Origin: Diaphorobacter ruginosibacter
GTDB taxonomy: Bacteria > Pseudomonadota > Gammaproteobacteria > Burkholderiales > Burkholderiaceae_C
NCBI RefSeq assembly: GCF_014395975.1
Contig: NZ_CP060714.1
Coordinates: 620,001 to 684,000 of the forward strand
Direction: 5' to 3'
Length of the DNA: 64,000 bases
Of the stretch, positions 8,139 to 17,513 are shown in pieces. The notes beneath the pieces are model-generated. The model saw only the letters and a program-made list of their open reading frames with translations. It was not told the DNA's origin and made no database searches. The position numbers were made by a program, and so were the translations under genes. Every line of letters begins with the position of its first letter. Within the stretch, counting starts at the first letter, position 1.

Positions 8139-9977
8139 ATGCGCGGCTACAGTTCCTCATCGGCATCCTCAGATCCCAGCGCGCAGCAGCGCACCCACAA
8201 CGATTGGCAGACTCTGGGCCGGCTGGTGCCCTACCTGATGCAGTACCGATGGCGCGTGCTGGCCGCGCTGCTGTTCGTGCTGGCGGCCAAGGTGGCCAAC
8301 GTCGGCATTCCCATTCTGCTCAAGCACCTGGTGGATGCCCTGTCCATTCAACCCGGCGATGCGGCGGCGGTACTGGTGGTTCCCGCAGGCTTGCTGCTGG
8401 CCTACGGCCTCCTGCGGCTGTCGACGTCGCTCTTCACGGAACTGCGGGAGCTGGTCTTCGCCAAGGCCACGCAGGGCGCGGCGCGCAGCATTGCGCTCAC
8501 CACGTTCCAGCATCTGCACGGCCTGAGCCTGCGGTTTCACCTGGAGCGCCAGACGGGAGGCATGACGCGCGACATCGAGCGGGGTGTCAAGGGCGTCGAG
8601 TCGCTGATTTCCTATTCGCTGTACAGCATTCTTCCCACCTTCGTCGAAGTGGCGATGGTGCTCGGCATTCTTGCCATCCGGTTCGATGCCTGGTTCTTCT
8701 GGATCACGGCGGTAGCCCTGGTGCTCTACGTGACCTTCACCGTGTCGGTCACGGAATGGCGCACGCGCTTTCGCCGCGAGGCCAATGTCGCGGACTCGGC
8801 CGCGCACACCAAGGCCATCGATTCCCTGCTCAACTTCGAGACGGTCAAGTACTTCAACAACGAGGACTTCGAGTCCGGCCGCTACGACGAGAGCCTGGAG
8901 AAGCTGCGCCGCGCGCGCCTGAAGAGCCAGACCACGCTCAGCCTGCTCAACTCCGGACAGCAGTTCATCATTGCCACGGCACTGGTGATCATGCTCTGGC
9001 GCGCAACGCAGGGCGTGGTGGCGGGAAAGCTGTCGCTGGGTGATCTGGTGATGATCAATGCGTTCATGATCCAGCTGTACATACCGCTCAACTTCCTGGG
9101 TGCGATCTACCGGGAGATCAAGCAGAGCCTGACGGATCTGGACCGCATGTTCTCGCTCATGGACAAGGCCCGAGAGATCGAGGACAGGCCCGACGCCAGG
9201 CCGCTCGTCTGCGACGCTCCCCCGACGGTGCGCTTCGAGTGCGTGCACTTCGGCTATGACCCCGCGCGCGAGATCCTGCATGGCCTGAGCTTCGAGATTC
9301 CCGCGGGCAAGACGGTCGCGGTGGTCGGGCCGTCCGGCTCCGGCAAGTCGACGCTGGCGAGGCTGCTGTTCCGCTTCTACGACGTGGGCAGCGGCCGCAT
9401 CACGATCGACGGCCAGGATATCCGCGATGTGACGCAGTCCAGCGTGCGCCGCGCCATCGGCATCGTGCCGCAGGACACCGTGTTGTTCAACGACACCATC
9501 GAGTACAACATCGCCTACGGCCGCCCGGGGGCAACGCACGCGGAGGTCGAGGAGGCCGCGCGCGCAGCGCGCATCCATGATTTCATTGCGGCATCGCCGA
9601 AGGGCTACGGCACGATGGTTGGCGAACGGGGGCTCAAGCTCTCGGGCGGCGAGAAACAGCGCGTGGCTATCGCGCGCACCCTGCTCAAGAACCCGCCGAT
9701 CCTGATCTTCGATGAGGCCACCTCGGCGCTCGATTCCGCGAACGAGCGCGCGATCCAGAACGAGTTGCGCCGCGCCGCGCGGAACAAGACGGCGCTGGTG
9801 ATTGCACACAGGCTCTCGACGGTGGTCGACGCGCACGAGATCCTGGTGATGGATGCGGGCGAAATCCTCGAGCGCGGCACGCATGCGGAACTGCTTGCGA
9901 TGCAGGGGCGATACGCGCGCATGTGGATGCTGCAGCGCGATGCGCAGGAGCGGACCGAGACAGAGGAGGTCGGTTGA
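8139..9977 (+). CDS. ABC exporter (permease-ATPase half transporter), ATM1/heavy-metal type
   Basis: Half-transporter of 612 aa. An N-terminal six-helix domain starts near residue 30. The C-terminal ATPase has Walker A GPSGSGKST, signature LSGGEKQ and Walker B ILIFDEATSALD. The sequence LLNFETVKYFNNEDFE is typical of the ATM1/HMT1 subfamily, which moves glutathione-linked iron-sulfur or metal conjugates across the inner membrane. The ATG at 8139 fits homologous length; an in-frame ATG at 8067 would add 24 residues. It is a single gene followed by a hairpin shared with the convergent operon. Confidence 0.88.
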   Translation: MRGYSSSSASSDPSAQQRTHNDWQTLGRLVPYLMQYRWRVLAALLFVLAAKVANVGIPILLKHLVDALSIQPGDAAAVLVVPAGLLLAYGLLRLSTSLFTELRELVFAKATQGAARSIALTTFQHLHGLSLRFHLERQTGGMTRDIERGVKGVESLISYSLYSILPTFVEVAMVLGILAIRFDAWFFWITAVALVLYVTFTVSVTEWRTRFRREANVADSAAHTKAIDSLLNFETVKYFNNEDFESGRYDESLEKLRRARLKSQTTLSLLNSGQQFIIATALVIMLWRATQGVVAGKLSLGDLVMINAFMIQLYIPLNFLGAIYREIKQSLTDLDRMFSLMDKAREIEDRPDARPLVCDAPPTVRFECVHFGYDPAREILHGLSFEIPAGKTVAVVGPSGSGKSTLARLLFRFYDVGSGRITIDGQDIRDVTQSSVRRAIGIVPQDTVLFNDTIEYNIAYGRPGATHAEVEEAARAARIHDFIAASPKGYGTMVGERGLKLSGGEKQRVAIARTLLKNPPILIFDEATSALDSANERAIQNELRRAARNKTALVIAHRLSTVVDAHEILVMDAGEILERGTHAELLAMQGRYARMWMLQRDAQERTETEEVG

Positions 9978-9979
9978 GC

Positions 9980-10015
9980 AGCCTGCTGGCGCCGCCGCGA
10001 GGCGGCGCGCAGGCT
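9980..10015. terminator. Hairpin between convergent genes
   Basis: A 15-bp stem with a 2-nt bulge and a GCGA tetraloop between the ABC exporter and the E1-beta stop codon. There is no T-tract on either side, so it may help Rho-dependent termination or mRNA stability. Confidence 0.5.
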
Positions 10016-11046
10016 CACGCGCGCTTCAGAAGGCGCAGGGCGGACTGGCGGATCTGCTCGACACCCACCCGCGACTCCAGCTCCAGCGATCCCGCATACC
10101 CCACGGGAATGCGGGGTGCACCCAGCCGCGCCACCCGCGCGTCGGTGTGCTCGGCGACGGTGGCAGCCACCTCCGCCCCGAAGCCTGCCGCCTGAACGGC
10201 CTCGTGCACCACCAGCAGATGGCCGGAGCGGCGCGCACTCGCAAGCACCGCATCCCGATCCCAGGGCCAGATCGTGCGCAGGTCCAGCACCTCCGCATGG
10301 ATGCCCTGTTCGGCCAGCGCGCGGGCGGCGTCCACACACACATGCACCTGCCTGGACCAGGACACCAGCGTGACGTCGGTGCGGCCGCTCGGACCGGCTG
10401 AAAATGCAACGCGTGCGCGTCCCAATTCCACCGGCTCGTGAACGACCTCGCCGGACATGCCCCACAGCTCCTTGTGCTCCATGTAGACCACGGGGTCTCC
10501 GCATTGCAGCGCCGAGCGCAGCAGGCCGTAGTTGTCGGCGGGCGTGGACGGCGCCACCACCACCAGCCCGGGCACATGGGCGAACCATGATTCGAACGAC
10601 TGGGAGTGCTGTGCGGCAGAAGCCGTCCAGATGCCGATCGGCAGGCGGGCCACGAGCGGCACGCGGCCCTGTCCTCCGAACATGTAGCGGTTCTTGGCGG
10701 CCTGGTTCACCAGTTCATCGATCGCGCACAGCGCAAAGTCGGCCACGCGCATCTCGACGACGGGACGCAGCCCCGCCAGCGCCATGCCGACGCCAGCGCC
10801 CATGATGGTGGCCTCCGAGATCGGCGTATCGATGACGCGCTCCTCGCCAAAGATGTCCACCAGATTGCGGCCATCCGCGCTGCGGTACTGGCCGAAGACG
10901 CCTCCGCGCCCGAGGTCCTCGCCCATGGCGACCACATGCTGATCGGCGCGCATGGCTTCCTGCAGCGCGGCGGCGGCGGCCTGGGCATAGGTGAGGGTGG
11001 AGACGCGCGGCTCGTTGGCGGTGTTCGTCGTTGCAAAGTCGGTCAT
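10015..11046 (-). CDS. TPP-dependent 2-oxoacid/acetoin-type dehydrogenase E1, beta subunit
   Basis: Transketolase-like beta chain of 343 aa. It has a pyrimidine-binding domain (MGEDLGRGGVFGQY, ERVIDTPISEATIMGAGVG) and a C-terminal transketolase domain (SGHLLVVHEAVQAAGFGAEV). It pairs with the alpha chain encoded just upstream and overlapping by ATGA at 11043-11046. Family members are acetoin, pyruvate and branched-chain oxoacid dehydrogenases. No E2 or E3 gene is present here, and the genes follow a TRAP transporter, so the substrate may be an imported 2-oxo acid or acetoin-like compound. That is inference. Confidence 0.88.
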   Translation of the reverse strand: MTDFATTNTANEPRVSTLTYAQAAAAALQEAMRADQHVVAMGEDLGRGGVFGQYRSADGRNLVDIFGEERVIDTPISEATIMGAGVGMALAGLRPVVEMRVADFALCAIDELVNQAAKNRYMFGGQGRVPLVARLPIGIWTASAAQHSQSFESWFAHVPGLVVVAPSTPADNYGLLRSALQCGDPVVYMEHKELWGMSGEVVHEPVELGRARVAFSAGPSGRTDVTLVSWSRQVHVCVDAARALAEQGIHAEVLDLRTIWPWDRDAVLASARRSGHLLVVHEAVQAAGFGAEVAATVAEHTDARVARLGAPRIPVGYAGSLELESRVGVEQIRQSALRLLKRA

Positions 11047-12050
11047 TTCCACATCCCTTCGCCGGTTGTCAGAATGTCGGTGTATGCAGCGGCTGCATCG
11101 GGCGCGGGGGCTGCGGAGGCTGCGGCGACGGCCGCGTCGATCTCGGCCTTCGCCTCGGCTTCGATGCGCGCCGCCTGCTCGCCCAGGCCGCGCTGTGCGA
11201 GCAGTGCGCGGGCGCGAAGAATCGGGTCGTCCTTGAGCGCCTCGGCCACTTCCTCCTGCTTGCGGTAGGTGGCAGGATCCACGGATACGTGGCCTTTCTG
11301 GCGATAGGTGATCGCGTGCAGCAGGCGCGGCCCCGAACCTGCACGGATCTGTGCGATCAACTGTGACGCGGCATCGCTCACCGCCTCCACGTCGTTGCCA
11401 TCCACGCGCGTCGCCTCGATGTCGAGGGACTGCGCGCGGGCGCTTGCAGCGTTGGTGCCGGCCGTCATCGGCGCGGATTTCGTGGTGGCCGAGATCTGGT
11501 TGTCCTCGCAGACAAAGAGCACGGGCAGCTTGAACACCTGCGCCCAGTTCAGCGCTTCGAGAAACGGCCCGCGATTGATCGCGCCGTCGCCGAAGAAGCT
11601 CACGGCGATGGCCCCGGTCTTGCGGATCTTGAGGGCGTGCGCGGCCCCCACGGCGATCGGCAGGCCGGCCGTCACCACGCCGTTCGCACCGAGCATGCCG
11701 ACCGAGAAGTCCGCAATGTGCATAGACCCACCCTTGCCTGCGTTGTAGCCGGTGGCGCGGCCGAACAGCTCGCACATCATCTTCGTCGAATCGGCGCCCT
11801 TGGCCAGCGTATGGCCGTGGCCGCGATGGGTCGATGTGAGCAGATCTTCGGGCCCCAGATGGGCGCATACGCCGGTGGCCACGGCTTCCTGTCCCGTGGA
11901 CAGGTGCAGCGGTCCCTTCACGCGCACTTCACCGGGCTTGCCCGTCGCGGCGCCGCCCCAGCTCACGCCGCCCTGGCTGGCGGCCTCGGCGGCATCTTCG
12001 AATGCGCGTATGCGCACCATGGTTCGGAATAGAGAAAGCAGATCTGTCAT
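11043..12050 (-). CDS. TPP-dependent 2-oxoacid/acetoin-type dehydrogenase E1, alpha subunit
   Basis: E1-alpha chain of 335 aa that decarboxylates its substrate with thiamine diphosphate. The TPP motif starts GDGAINRGPFLEALN and ends in CEDN. The THRGHGHTLAKG segment and the phospho-loop-like YRQKGHVSVDPATYR are also family-typical. The MTDLLSLFRTMVRIRAFEDA start is at 12050. The stop overlaps the beta-subunit start. A 13-bp hairpin lies between it and the TRAP binding-protein gene. The C-terminal Ala-rich segment is variable in the family. Confidence 0.9.
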   Translation of the reverse strand: MTDLLSLFRTMVRIRAFEDAAEAASQGGVSWGGAATGKPGEVRVKGPLHLSTGQEAVATGVCAHLGPEDLLTSTHRGHGHTLAKGADSTKMMCELFGRATGYNAGKGGSMHIADFSVGMLGANGVVTAGLPIAVGAAHALKIRKTGAIAVSFFGDGAINRGPFLEALNWAQVFKLPVLFVCEDNQISATTKSAPMTAGTNAASARAQSLDIEATRVDGNDVEAVSDAASQLIAQIRAGSGPRLLHAITYRQKGHVSVDPATYRKQEEVAEALKDDPILRARALLAQRGLGEQAARIEAEAKAEIDAAVAAASAAPAPDAAAAYTDILTTGEGMWK

Positions 12051-12084
12051 GACTGGCTGAAGAAATACGGAGCGCGAGCCGACC

Positions 12085-12120
12085 CGGCGCGCAGCCCTTG
12101 TGATTGGGGGCTGCGCGCCG
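12085..12120 (-). promoter_or_regulatory. Intercistronic hairpin between dctP and E1 genes
   Basis: Perfect 13-bp inverted repeat (arms 12085-12097 and 12108-12120) with a 10-nt loop and no T-tract in the direction of transcription. It may protect the upstream dctP message from 3' decay or reduce read-through into the E1 genes. Confidence 0.5.
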
Positions 12121-12170
12121 ATGCCGTCATCGGGTGGGAGCTGCCTGGGCCTTGGTACCTGGGACTCGAA

Positions 12171-13207
12171 TTACTTGGGACGGGCCGCGATGGCCTTCTC
12201 GGCCATGTCGACCAGGCTGGTGCCGATCTGTGGCTTCCACTTGTCGTACACGGGGCGTGTCACCTTGACGAAGGCTTCGCGCTGTTCGGGCGTGAGCTGC
12301 GTGACGGTCACGCCCATGCCGGCGATGTCCTTGAGCAGCGGCTTGCCGGCCTCAACCAGGCCCTTGCGGGCGATGGTGATTTCCTGCTTGCCCGCATCGA
12401 TGGCGGCCTGGCGAACGATGTCCTGGTCGGCCTTGCTCCACGTGGCCCAGATGTCCTTGTTGACCACGAACACCAGCGGATCGGCCATGTAGCCCCAGGT
12501 CGTCACATACTTTTGGCCGACGGTCTGCAGCTTCAGGATGGTGAACATGAACAACGGGTTTTCCTGGCCATCCACGGCGCCGCTGGAGAGCGCGGGCTGC
12601 GCATCGGCCCAGCTCATCTGCGTGGGGTTGGCGCCCATCGCGGTGAACATGTCCGTGAAGATCGGAGAGCCCACCACGCGGATCTTCATGCCCTTCAGGT
12701 CCTCGGGCTTGCTGATGGCGTGCTTGGAGTTGGTGAGCTCGCGGTAGCCGTTCTCACCCCAGGCCAGCGGCACCACGCCGGATTTCTCCAGCGTCTTGAA
12801 CACTTCCTTGCCGACCTCGCCCTGTGTCAGCGCATCGACGGCTGCGTAGTCAGGCATCAGGAAGGGCAGCGAGAACAGGTTCAGCGACTTGACCTGAGGG
12901 GACCAGTTGATGGTCGAGCCCACGGCCATGTCGATCACGCCCTGGCGCAATGCGCTGAACTCGCGCGTCTGGTCGCCCTGGATCAGCGAAACGCCGGGGT
13001 ACAGCTTGATGTTGATGCGACCCTTGGTGCGCTCCTTCACCAGGTCCGCCCAGATCTGGCCCGCCATGCCCCATGGCGATGGGGGCCGAGCACCAGCGAC
13101 AGGCGGTACTCGCTCTTGTAGTTCTGCTGTGCAAGCGCTGCCGAAGGCGACAGGACGAGTGCTGCAGCGGCGGCAGCCGTCGCGGTGAGGAATGTGCGGA
13201 CTTTCAT
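12171..13207 (-). pseudogene. dctP: TRAP transporter substrate-binding protein DctP, frameshifted near the N-terminus
   Basis: Periplasmic binding protein of the TRAP family. A start at 13207 gives a clear signal peptide (MKVRTFLTATAAAAAALVL, then an ALA-Q cleavage site) and continues to LSLVLGP. The rest of the protein, from GMAGQIWADLVKERTKG to the stop at 12171, is in another frame. One extra base in the G5 run at 13081-13085 would join the two into an uninterrupted 345-aa protein with the family motif SLVLGP-x-SPWGM. Without it, the only intact frame starts at 13067 (298 aa) and lacks the secretion signal. This is a true frameshift or a homopolymer sequencing error. AAGGAG lies just upstream of 13207. 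Confidence 0.85.
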
Positions 13208-13274
13208 GGTTGTCTCCTTCCAGGGTTGAAATCTTGTGTGGGAAAAGCTGTTGATTCAGGGCGTGCGCGTGATC

Positions 13275-14573
13275 CTAGTAGCCGAGGTACTTGGGCAGCC
13301 ACAGCGCGAGCTGCGGGAAGGCGATCACGGCGATCATCACCAGGAACATCGCGAACAGCATGGGGCCGACCCAGCGCACGGTGGATTCCATGCGCACCTT
13401 GGCGATGCGGCACGAGACCATCAGGTTCACCGCCAGAGGCGGCGTGAACTGGCCGAGTGCGACCTTCAAGGTGAGGATCACGCCGAACCAGACGGGGTCC
13501 CACTTGTAGTGATTCATCACCGGCAGCAGCAGCGGCACGAAGATCAGGAAGATCGACACGCCGTCGAGGAACATGCCCACGGTGATCAGCAGCAGGATCA
13601 GCAGCGCCATCACGCCCCATTCGCCCAGGCCCGAATGCACGATGGCGTTGGCCACGGGATCGATCACGCCGAGTGTCGAAAGCGAGAACGCGAAGATGCC
13701 CGCCAGCGAGACGACCAGCAGGATCACGGCGGACAGCTCGCCCGCCTCCTGCAGGATGGTGAACAGGTCGCGCACCTTGATCGTGCGGTAGATGATCATG
13801 CCGACGAAGAGACCGTAGAACACGGCCACCACAGCGGCTTCCGTGGGAGTGAACCAGCCTGCACGCATGCCGCCCAGAATCACCACCGGCGCCGCCAGGC
13901 CCCAGGACGCTTCGCGCAGGCTCTTCCAGAAAGGCGGGCGCGGCATGGACGATTCCAGCGCGCCCATCTTGTGCTTGCGTGCCATCCACACGGCAGGGAA
14001 GATCAGTGCGATGCCGGCCAGCACGCCGGGCACCATGCCGGCGGCGAACAGCGCGGGCACCGATGCCCCGGGCACCAGCACCGAGTAGATGATGAAGGCG
14101 ACCGACGGCGGAATCAGGATGTCGGTGGCGGCAGCGGCGCCGACCACCGAGGCGGAGAAGCTCGCGGGATAGCCCGCACGGTTCATCGCCGCGATCATGA
14201 CCGCACCCACGGCAGCCGCGTTGGCGGGACCCGAGCCGGAAATGCCGCCCAGGAACATCGCCACCGAGATTGCGACCAGCGGCAGCATGCCCGGCCCGCG
14301 ACCGACGATGGCGACCGCGAAGTTCACGAGGCGCGAGGCCACGCCCGAGCGGTCGAAGATGGAGCCGACCAGCACGAACATCGGAATGGCAAGCAAGGGG
14401 TACTTGCCCAGGCCGGCATAGAAGTTCTGCGGCACGGCCAGCAGGCCGAACCATTGCGTCTCGCTGTTGGCCAGCGCGATCGCCGCGGCTCCCGCGAGAC
14501 CCAGCGCAGCACCGATGGGCACGCCCACCATCATGAGCACGATGAAGGCGACAAACAGAAGCGTGGCGATCAT
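13275..14573 (-). CDS. dctM: TRAP transporter large permease DctM
   Basis: Inner-membrane protein of 432 aa with about 12 hydrophobic segments and the DctM-family motifs ISGSGPANAAAVG and GAAAATDILIPPSVAFIIYS. It forms the sodium-driven translocation path of a TRAP transporter. The start at 14573 overlaps the dctQ stop by ATGA, the usual coupling for DctQ and DctM. The dctP gene follows after 67 bp, so the transporter order is Q-M-P. Confidence 0.95.
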   Translation of the reverse strand: MIATLLFVAFIVLMMVGVPIGAALGLAGAAAIALANSETQWFGLLAVPQNFYAGLGKYPLLAIPMFVLVGSIFDRSGVASRLVNFAVAIVGRGPGMLPLVAISVAMFLGGISGSGPANAAAVGAVMIAAMNRAGYPASFSASVVGAAAATDILIPPSVAFIIYSVLVPGASVPALFAAGMVPGVLAGIALIFPAVWMARKHKMGALESSMPRPPFWKSLREASWGLAAPVVILGGMRAGWFTPTEAAVVAVFYGLFVGMIIYRTIKVRDLFTILQEAGELSAVILLVVSLAGIFAFSLSTLGVIDPVANAIVHSGLGEWGVMALLILLLITVGMFLDGVSIFLIFVPLLLPVMNHYKWDPVWFGVILTLKVALGQFTPPLAVNLMVSCRIAKVRMESTVRWVGPMLFAMFLVMIAVIAFPQLALWLPKYLGY

Positions 14574-15160
14574 GGCTGCTTGTCTCTGGCGTTGGCAGGG
14601 CCTTCGGCGGTACCGTCTTTCAGGTACTCCGCATCCGGCTGGCGCGTGCGGCGGATGAACAGGCCGATGGCGCGCATCGAGATGGCGACCGAGAGAATCG
14701 GCAGCCACATCGTGTACCACCATTGGGGCACGCCGATGCCGGGCGAGGTTTCCTCGAAGCGGAAGTCGTCGTAGAGCGTGCGGATGCTGAGCACGGCGAT
14801 CAGCGCGAACAGCAGCGCCACCATCAGTGCGCCGAGCTGGGCCAGACGGCGGCGGCGCGCGGCCGAGCCCGCCTCGCAGAAGAACTCGATGCGGATGTGC
14901 CGGTCGCGCCCCACCGCGGCCGAGCCTGCGACGAGCGCGAGCACGATCATCAGGAAGACCGAGATCTCCTCGGTCCAGGCAAACGAGGAATTGGTGAAGT
15001 AGCGCACCAGCACGTTGGCGAACGTGATGAGAGCCAGGGCCGCCATCACGATGACGGTGAGCCAGTCTTCTATACGCAGGGAGCGGGGTTCTTCTTGGGC
15101 AGGAGCCGGGGCTTCCGGAACGGCGTTCTGATCCGTTCCGGCGGGAGATTTGGAGGACAT
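14570..15160 (-). CDS. dctQ: TRAP transporter small permease DctQ
   Basis: Four-helix membrane protein of 196 aa: hydrophilic N-terminus, then DWLTVIVMAALALITFANVL, the DctQ signature FAWTEEISVFLMIVLALVAGSAAV and RDRHIRIEFF. It binds DctM in the transporter. The ATG at 15160 was chosen; a TTG at 15202 would add 14 residues. It is the first gene of the operon dctQ-dctM-dctP-E1alpha-E1beta and is divergent from a LysR gene. Confidence 0.93.
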   Translation of the reverse strand: MSSKSPAGTDQNAVPEAPAPAQEEPRSLRIEDWLTVIVMAALALITFANVLVRYFTNSSFAWTEEISVFLMIVLALVAGSAAVGRDRHIRIEFFCEAGSAARRRRLAQLGALMVALLFALIAVLSIRTLYDDFRFEETSPGIGVPQWWYTMWLPILSVAISMRAIGLFIRRTRQPDAEYLKDGTAEGPANARDKQP

Positions 15161-15402
15161 CTGAAAAGGCAGGAGCGAAGGGTCAACGGACGGGGATGCC
15201 AACGCCGGGCCTTTCCATGTTGTGCATGTGGGGCCGCGTCATGCGCGCGTGTGCAAATCATTTTGCCCCTGAAGGCAGGCTGGGAATGTGCGGGTGTTCC
15301 CCGAGTCCTGGTGAAAAATTTGCTGCGCTGCAGCATCGAAGATTGCGATCCGCCTTGCCGCGAGAGCCTGAGCAACAGTGCCGTGCGCGGATAATGCGCG
15401 GC
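15161..15402. promoter_or_regulatory. Divergent promoter region between TRAP/E1 operon and LysR gene
   Basis: The 242 bp separate two divergent genes and must hold both promoters and, by analogy with LysR systems, the regulator's T-N11-A sites. No near-consensus promoter or single clear palindrome stands out. Confidence 0.5.
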
Positions 15403-16347
15403 ATGGAAACCAAGTGGCTTGAGGACTTTGTCAGCCTCGCAGAAACCCGCAGCTTCAGCCGGTCGGCACAACTGCGCCATGTGACGCAGCCCGCCTTTTC
15501 ACGCCGCATCCAGGCGCTGGAGGCGTGGGCCGGGACGGATCTGGTCGATCGCAGTTCCTACCCCACGCGGCTGACAAGCGCGGGCAAGACGCTGTATGAC
15601 CAGGCGCTGGAAATGCTGCAGGCGCTGCAGAACACACGCGCCATGCTGCGGGCGCACACATCCACGGGCAAGGACATGATCGTCTTTGCCGTGCCGCACA
15701 CATTGGCGTTCACATTCTTCCCCGCATGGCTCACCAAGCTGCGCACCGAGTTCGGCCCGCTCAAGACACGCCTGCTGGCATTGAACGTGCACGACGCCGT
15801 GATGCGCCTGATCGAAGGCGGTTGCGACTTGCTGATCGCCTATTTCCACCCCTCGCAGCCGATCCAGCTCGATGCGGACCGCTACGAAATGGTCAGCCTG
15901 GGCCAGGAATATCTTTCGCCCTACTGCAAGCCCGACGCCGAAGGCAAGCCGATGTATGCGCTGCCGGGCAAGCCGGGCCAGCCGCTGCCCTACCTGGGCT
16001 ATGCGCCCGGTGCCTACCTCAGCAGGGTGACGGACCTGATCCTCAAGGAGGCGGCCACCACGATCCATCTCGATCGCGTCTATGAGACCGACATGGCCGA
16101 GGGGCTCAAGGCCATGGCGCTCGAAGGCCACGGTGTGGCTTTTCTGCCGCACAGCGCCGTGAAGAAGGAATTGCGGGCCGGAAAGCTGGTAAGCGCTGCG
16201 CCCGCGGACGCGACGCATCTGCACATGGCAATGGAGGTGCGGGCATATCGGGAGAGGCCCAGCACCAAGGAACCGGGGAATTCGCTGGCCGAATCTTTCT
16301 GGAGCTACCTGCAGTCACAGACCGACGCGGCCATCGTCGAGGATTGA
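15403..16347 (+). CDS. LysR-family transcriptional regulator
   Basis: Regulator of 314 aa. The N-terminal winged helix-turn-helix spans residues 1-60 (METKWLEDFVSLAETRSFSR, then SAQLRHVTQPAFSRRIQALE), followed by a periplasmic-binding-like effector domain to the C-terminus. It is divergent from the TRAP/E1 operon and so probably controls it in response to the imported substrate. The ATG at 15403 is favoured; the ATG at 15394 would add three residues. No ribosome binding site is evident for either. Confidence 0.9.
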   Translation: METKWLEDFVSLAETRSFSRSAQLRHVTQPAFSRRIQALEAWAGTDLVDRSSYPTRLTSAGKTLYDQALEMLQALQNTRAMLRAHTSTGKDMIVFAVPHTLAFTFFPAWLTKLRTEFGPLKTRLLALNVHDAVMRLIEGGCDLLIAYFHPSQPIQLDADRYEMVSLGQEYLSPYCKPDAEGKPMYALPGKPGQPLPYLGYAPGAYLSRVTDLILKEAATTIHLDRVYETDMAEGLKAMALEGHGVAFLPHSAVKKELRAGKLVSAAPADATHLHMAMEVRAYRERPSTKEPGNSLAESFWSYLQSQTDAAIVED

Positions 16348-16576
16348 AGCGGGGGTGACTATGTGGTCATTCATGTTTTGATTGCATAGTTACGAGTAGC
16401 AATTAGCATTGGCACTCATCGAATGGCACCTATACATTCGCTGAAAAATTGATCCGGCCCTCAAAAAGGTATCGGATCTTCGCTGGACAGACCGCTTGAC
16501 TGCGCATGCAGGGCCCTACCGAGCCCCCATGCGCTTGATCTGTCCTGTTCTTGGAGCCAAGGAGCACAGTCATCTC

Positions 16577-17464
16577 ATGAGAAACATTCTCTGGCGGGCA
16601 TCTGCATGCCTGGGACTGATCGTGACCGCCGCAGCCGCGCACGCGGACGGGGTGCTGGATCGGGTCGCCAAGGGGGCGCCCCTGGTGATTGCACATCGCG
16701 AGGCTTCCATTCCCTTTTCCTACGTCCATCAGGGCAAGCCGATCGGCTATGCACTGGATTTGTGCCTGCGCATCGCCGAACAGGTGCGCAGGCAGGCCGG
16801 CGTCAAGGACATGCCGGTCCAGTTCGTGCAGGTAACGCCCGCCAACCGGGTGGATGTGGTGAAGACCGGCAAAGCCGACCTGGAGTGCGGCTCCACCACC
16901 AACAACGCCGCAAGGCGGCAGGATGTCGATTTCACCGTCGCCCACTTCATCACAGGTGCGCGCATCCTGGTGCCCGCGGGCAGCAAGGTGGAGCGCCTCG
17001 AGGATCTCGAGCAGAAGAAGGTGGTTTCCACCAAGGGCACAACGCCGCTGGCCGCACTCGAACAGGCCAATCGGGCACGCTATTTGCGTATGAACATCCT
17101 GACCGCTCCCGATCACGATGCGGCCTTCGCGATGGTCCAGAAGGGCGAAGCGGATGCCTTCGTCATGGATGACGTGCTGCTGGCCGGGTTGTCGGCCAAT
17201 AGCGCGGATCCCAAGGCGATGAAGATCGTCGGTCGGTTTCTGACCACCGAGCCGCTTGCCATCATGCTTCCCAAGGGAGACGAGGCATTCAAGAAGCTGG
17301 TCGATACCGAGATGCGCCGGCTGATCTCGAGCGGGGAAATCCATGCGCTATATGACAAATGGTTCCTCAAGCCAATTGCGCCAGCGCAGCACTCGCTGAA
17401 CCTGCCGGTCAGTTATTTATTGAAAGACTTCTGGAAATACCCTACAGATCAGCTCCCCGGTTGA
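16577..17464 (+). CDS. Amino acid ABC transporter substrate-binding protein, paralogue 1
   Basis: Secreted solute-binding protein of 295 aa, family 3. It has a signal peptide (MRNILWRASACLGLIVTAAA, cleavage near AHA-DG). The core motifs match the next protein: DLECGSTTNNAARR, KGEADAFVMDD and LYDKWFLKPI. The ATG at 16577 has AAGGAG 13 bp upstream. It is a tandem relative of the binding protein at 17596 but is separated from it by its own intergenic region with a promoter, so the two may be expressed under different conditions. The likely ligand class is glutamate/aspartate. Confidence 0.88.
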   Translation: MRNILWRASACLGLIVTAAAAHADGVLDRVAKGAPLVIAHREASIPFSYVHQGKPIGYALDLCLRIAEQVRRQAGVKDMPVQFVQVTPANRVDVVKTGKADLECGSTTNNAARRQDVDFTVAHFITGARILVPAGSKVERLEDLEQKKVVSTKGTTPLAALEQANRARYLRMNILTAPDHDAAFAMVQKGEADAFVMDDVLLAGLSANSADPKAMKIVGRFLTTEPLAIMLPKGDEAFKKLVDTEMRRLISSGEIHALYDKWFLKPIAPAQHSLNLPVSYLLKDFWKYPTDQLPG

Positions 17465-17513
17465 TGGTGCAATTCCCCCAACCACAGTTTGCGGGTGCTG
17501 ATCGGAAACTGCG

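Noticed and set aside
8169..9884. 571-codon minus frame opposite the ABC exporter
   Set aside because: Antisense shadow without start signal or recognisable domain; the plus strand has all ABC motifs.
12850..13134. Alternative 94-codon frame across the dctP start
   Set aside because: It is a shifted frame that overlaps the frameshift junction; signal peptide and mature DctP each fit better in their own frames.
13236..14774. 512-codon plus frame opposite dctM
   Set aside because: Antisense shadow rich in His/Asp/Gln repeats; dctM is a convincing membrane protein.
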